Part shown: positions 5,771-7,741 of the stretch, one piece after another
Layout of the letters: every line of letters starts with the position of its first letter
How positions within the stretch are numbered: the stretch's first letter is position 1
NCBI GenBank assembly: GCA_001780825.1
Contig: MFIX01000068.1
Coordinates: 6,037 to 13,777, forward strand
Origin: Candidatus Glassbacteria bacterium RIFCSPLOWO2_12_FULL_58_11
Lineage (GTDB): Bacteria > Gemmatimonadota > Glassbacteria > GWA2-58-10
DNA length: 7,741 bases
Reading direction: 5' to 3'
The notes under the pieces: generated by a model
What the model was told of the DNA's origin: nothing
Databases searched by the model: none
The model's input: only the letters and a program-made list of their open reading frames with translations
Translations under genes and position numbers: made by a program

Positions 5771-6145
5771 TCAGGCTTTCCAGAGGCCGTGAAGGTTGCA
5801 GTATTCGCGGGCCACGAGATTCTGCTCATGGACCGGGAACTCCGCCGAGGGCGTCTGGCCGGGCTTGAGGTACTGACGGTAGAGCCGGTCGCCGGCGCGC
5901 AGCTCGATCCACTCGATATAATGGCTGCTCTCCATCGGATGCGGTACGCTGCCGATCATCACCCGGCAGCCCTGGGAGGTGCGCTGGATCACCGGGACAT
6001 GCTTTTCTTTGGCGGCATCGACCGTATTTTCGACCACCTTTTTCATTGGCTTGCCGTGGAGCTCAGGCTCTCCCTCTCCCCCGTGAATGACCTCAAGGAG
6101 CATCTCGCGCTCCTGGCACTTGTAAAGATCTCCTCTATTGGGCAT
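5771..6145 (-). CDS. dfx: Superoxide reductase, desulfoferrodoxin family, class III (degenerate centre I)
   Basis: Reduces superoxide to hydrogen peroxide without making oxygen, a typical anaerobe defence in the cytoplasm. The 124-residue protein keeps the full catalytic centre II at the same numbers as Desulfovibrio desulfoferrodoxin: H49, H69, H75, H119 and C116, plus the catalytic E47-K48 pair in EKHVPV; the motifs GSVPHPM and REYCNLHGLW are intact. The N-terminal desulforedoxin domain has lost its iron site: of C10, C13, C29 and C30 only C10 remains, with R13, L29 and H30 in the other places. This makes it a class III enzyme like that of Treponema pallidum. The frame is open upstream to an ATG at 6232, but the ATG at 6145 has GGAGG five bases before it and gives the canonical MPN start and numbering. 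A good -10 TATACT lies at 6176-6181 with no clear -35. It has its own terminator, so it is probably a single-gene unit between tpx and sod. Electrons may come from rubredoxin or another donor not in this window. Confidence 0.94.
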   Translation of the reverse strand: MPNRGDLYKCQEREMLLEVIHGGEGEPELHGKPMKKVVENTVDAAKEKHVPVIQRTSQGCRVMIGSVPHPMESSHYIEWIELRAGDRLYRQYLKPGQTPSAEFPVHEQNLVAREYCNLHGLWKA

Positions 6146-6155
6146 CGGGACCTCC
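6146..6155 (-). promoter_or_regulatory. Ribosome binding site fixing the superoxide reductase start
   Basis: GGAGG on the minus strand (6151-6155) stands five bases before the ATG at 6143-6145. An overlapping ATG at 6157 and the distant ATG at 6232 have no such site. Confidence 0.8.
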
Positions 6156-6250
6156 ATTGAAGAAAAATGTTGGAAAGTATAGACTGATATGTACGGACCG
6201 GATGGATTCCGCGGGGAACTGCTTGGCTTCAAGACTACATTAACGCCGAG

Positions 6251-6290
6251 TCAAGGGCAGGCTGGAAAGATCGGTCCGGCCTGCCCTTGA
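6251..6290. repeat. Perfect 12-base inverted repeat between tpx and the superoxide reductase gene
   Basis: TCAAGGGCAGGC (6251-6262) pairs with GCCTGCCCTTGA (6279-6290). The stem extends inward through a T-G wobble and GGA/TCC, leaving an eight-base loop. It starts about 55 bases past the tpx stop codon. On the minus strand no T-run follows, so it is not a clear Rho-independent terminator. It may be a transcript-end hairpin, a processing or stability element, or a regulator site. Confidence 0.5.
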
Positions 6291-6345
6291 CCGCCCTGGT
6301 TCACATTTTTTACACAATCCATAACCGAATTACATGCGGCTGCTT

Positions 6346-6861
6346 TTACAACAGCTTTTTAACCGCAGCCAGGACCGAATCGTAATCCGGCTCATCGGCC
6401 ACTTCTTTGACCAATTGCACATAGCGCACCACCCCGCCCTTATCAACCACGAAAATGCAGCGGGCCAGCAGGCGCAGCCCTTTGATCAGCACGCCGTAGT
6501 CCTGGCCGAAAGCGGCCTCTCGATGATCCGAAAGGGTGAGCACATTTTTCACCCCTGCCGCTCCGCACCAGCGTTTCTGGGCGAAAGGCAGGTCCGTGCT
6601 GACTGTCACGACAGCTACCTTATCACCCAGTTTTCCGGCCTCCTGGCTGAATCTCCGGGTCTCGGTATCGCAGACCGGGGTATCCAGCGAGGGGACACTG
6701 GAAAGCACCAGGACCTTGCCGGAGAAAGAGGACAGTTTGACCTCGCTCAGATCATTACCCACCAAAGTTGTGGCAGGCGCCTTATCGCCTTCTTTTACCG
6801 GATGGCCAAGCAAGGTCAGGGGATTGCCCTTCATCGTAATCAAGCCGGTTCTTTCAGCCAT
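6346..6861 (-). CDS. tpx: Thiol peroxidase Tpx (atypical 2-Cys peroxiredoxin)
   Basis: Reduces hydrogen peroxide and organic peroxides using thioredoxin-type electrons. The 171 residues are the usual length for the family. The peroxidatic cysteine is C64 in the motif SVPSLDTPVCDTETRRF, with P57 and T61 in their expected places. The resolving cysteine is C99 (KRWCGAAG), and the conserved active-site arginine is R134 (LLARCIFVVD). An additional cysteine, C135, stands where alanine is common. The N-terminal part (GNPLTLLGHPVKEGDKAP) is typical. ATG at 6861 has AAGGAGA about five bases upstream. Transcription probably starts near 7017, giving a long leader of about 155 bases. Peroxide made by the neighbouring superoxide reductase and dismutase is its natural substrate, though the dismutase product is formed outside the cytoplasm. 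Confidence 0.96.
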   Translation of the reverse strand: MAERTGLITMKGNPLTLLGHPVKEGDKAPATTLVGNDLSEVKLSSFSGKVLVLSSVPSLDTPVCDTETRRFSQEAGKLGDKVAVVTVSTDLPFAQKRWCGAAGVKNVLTLSDHREAAFGQDYGVLIKGLRLLARCIFVVDKGGVVRYVQLVKEVADEPDYDSVLAAVKKLL

Positions 6862-6991
6862 GCAACTCTCCTTAATTAATGAGTTGAACCTTTTCGCTTA
6901 AATTAATACTTTAAATACTGTGCTTCCCCTCACGACTGTAACTACTCCACAACCTTTCATTCCGGGCAGTCGCAAAAACTCAGGGCGCGGA

Positions 6992-7008
6992 AGAATAAGG
7001 ATTATTCT
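6992..7008. promoter_or_regulatory. Palindrome in the tpx leader, possible PerR/Fur-family operator
   Basis: AGAATAA (6992-6998) and TTATTCT (7002-7008) are perfect inverted arms around three bases. It lies about 10-25 bases after the predicted tpx transcription start. Read as a 7-1-7 site centred on 7000 it matches the PerR consensus at 9 of 14 positions, so the family is uncertain, but position and symmetry suit a repressor site. Confidence 0.5.
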
Positions 7009-7023
7009 CAAGATCACTGGACA

Positions 7024-7053
7024 TTTATAATTCTTTCTCCAGCCGTCTGTCAA
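7024..7053 (-). promoter_or_regulatory. Promoter of tpx
   Basis: On the minus strand a perfect -35 TTGACA (7048-7053) is followed 18 bases later by TATAAA (7024-7029), or 17 bases later by TTATAA. This is the strongest promoter in the window by eye. Between it and the tpx ATG nothing else clear is present except the palindrome at 6992-7008. Confidence 0.72.
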
Positions 7054-7108
7054 GAGGGGCCGGAATTGAGGCGCGCCGGCTTGCCGCCGGCAGAGGCGGG
7101 TGAACGAA

Positions 7109-7741
7109 TCATTTCTGGCAGCGGGGGCAGAAAAAGGTGCTCCTCTGCTGCTGGACCAGCCGCCGGATGCTTTCGCCGCAGCGCGGGCAGGGCTCGCCCT
7201 CCCGGGCATACACTGAGAGCAGGCTTTGAAACGAGCCGCTCTCGCCCTGCGAATCCTGGAAGTCGGAGAAAGTGGTGCCGCAGTTCTCGATCGCCAGCCT
7301 CAGGATTTTTATGATCTGCCGGTGCAACTTCCGCAATTCATTCTTTTCGAGTGTAGCTGCCGCCCTTTGCGGGCCGATCCCGGCGGCGAAAAGGATCTCC
7401 GAGGCATAGATGTTACCCAGGCCGGTCAGGCGGTCCTGGCGCAGCAGCCAGGGCTTGATTTCCTGCCTGGAGGAACCGATCAGTTCCGCCAGCTTTCCGG
7501 CGGTGAACTCAGGGCTCAGCGGATCGAGCCCCGGAGGCAACGGGCCGTCTGAGGCGGAAACGATAGTGAGCAGGCCGAAACGCCGCAAATCGTAAAAGTG
7601 CAGGCTGCCCTTATCCAGCAGCAGGCTGGCCCGCAAGTGCTTTTCGTTCTGGCCGCTCAGGGCATCCTCCAAAATCAGCCGGCCGGTCATGCGCAGGTGG
7701 AAGAGCAGCCACATGCCATGCTTGTCTCCCGGCCTTCCGGA
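7109..7741 (-). CDS. mutM: Formamidopyrimidine-DNA glycosylase (5' end cut off by window edge)
   Basis: Removes 8-oxoguanine and ring-opened purines from DNA and nicks the strand; a cytoplasmic base-excision repair enzyme. 210 residues are visible and the frame is open to base 7741. The first 60-70 residues, with the catalytic Pro-Glu end, lie outside the window; the ATG at 7714 is internal. Visible parts: the strand HLRMTGRL, the DLRRFG segment, the helix-two-turn-helix with GLGNIYASEILFAAGIGP around visible residues 107-124, and the C-terminal zinc finger with cysteines at visible 185, 188, 205 and 208 (CPRC ... CPRC). The finger and LRMTGRL favour Fpg over the related Nei enzyme. The stop codon TGA is at 7109-7111. 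It is followed by tpx on the same strand, which has its own promoter, so co-transcription is not needed; the grouping is functional, as both deal with oxidative damage. Confidence 0.95.
   Translation of the reverse strand, partial: SGRPGDKHGMWLLFHLRMTGRLILEDALSGQNEKHLRASLLLDKGSLHFYDLRRFGLLTIVSASDGPLPPGLDPLSPEFTAGKLAELIGSSRQEIKPWLLRQDRLTGLGNIYASEILFAAGIGPQRAAATLEKNELRKLHRQIIKILRLAIENCGTTFSDFQDSQGESGSFQSLLSVYAREGEPCPRCGESIRRLVQQQRSTFFCPRCQK

Noticed and set aside
5771..6145. The missing cysteines of superoxide reductase as a sequencing error or frameshift
   Set aside because: Spacing between all retained motifs equals that of intact desulfoferrodoxins, so no insertion or deletion occurred; the three losses are separate substitutions.
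6146..6232. Twenty-nine extra codons at the front of the superoxide reductase frame
   Set aside because: The GGAGG at 6151-6155 serves the ATG at 6145, which also gives the exact canonical residue numbering. The extra residues resemble no signal peptide.
6898..6960. A 20-codon frame in the tpx leader (MKGCGVVTV...) as a leader peptide
   Set aside because: No ribosome site stands before its ATG, the composition gives no hint of regulation by translation, and such short frames are common by chance.
7075..7091. GCCGGC/GCCGGC hairpin after mutM as its terminator
   Set aside because: The stem is only six pairs and no T-run follows on the minus strand; GC-rich chance pairing is likely.

Overview
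The window reads as a stretch of chromosome from a GC-rich, probably anaerobic or microaerotolerant bacterium. The mix of a superoxide reductase, an Rrf2 regulator with a 4Fe-4S ferredoxin-like protein, a thiol peroxidase and an exported superoxide dismutase suits an anaerobe that meets oxygen, such as Desulfobacterota-like or other uncultured Gram-negative lineages. The sequence alone does not fix the phylum. All eight or nine real genes are on the minus strand, so the order below runs from the high-coordinate end, which is the 5' side of the genes.

Oxidative damage block (7741 to 4775). The window opens inside mutM/fpg (8-oxoguanine glycosylase, N-terminus cut off). Next come tpx (thiol peroxidase), a class III superoxide reductase whose N-terminal iron-binding cysteines are mostly lost, and a Mn-type superoxide dismutase with a Tat-like signal peptide. 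tpx and sod each have a near-consensus sigma70-type promoter with a palindrome at the predicted transcription start. The sod palindrome is a good Fur/PerR-family box. Hairpin terminators follow the superoxide reductase and sod genes.

Copper block (4690 to 1801). A copZ-like single-domain metallochaperone has its own promoter. About 330 bases containing a pair of GC-rich palindromic repeat units follow, then a full-length copA Cu(I)-exporting P1B-type ATPase that starts at TTG behind a strong Shine-Dalgarno site.

AT-rich orphan (1684 to 1118). A lysine-rich protein with a single N-terminal membrane segment that I do not recognise. Its base composition differs clearly from its neighbours.

Rrf2/ferredoxin operon (1043 to 1). 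A consensus promoter is overlapped by a long, nearly perfect 13-2-13 palindrome. It drives an Rrf2-family regulator with three conserved cysteines, which overlaps a ferredoxin-like protein that runs off the window edge. Relatives of that protein are often found beside hybrid-cluster protein (hcp), so nitrosative or redox stress is a reasonable guess.

Taken together this is a stress-defence neighbourhood: superoxide and peroxide removal, repair of oxidised guanine, copper export, and an Fe-S-type sensor regulating itself and a redox partner. I see no mobile element, CRISPR array or RNA gene. The least explained parts are the AT-rich orphan and the three operator-like palindromes.
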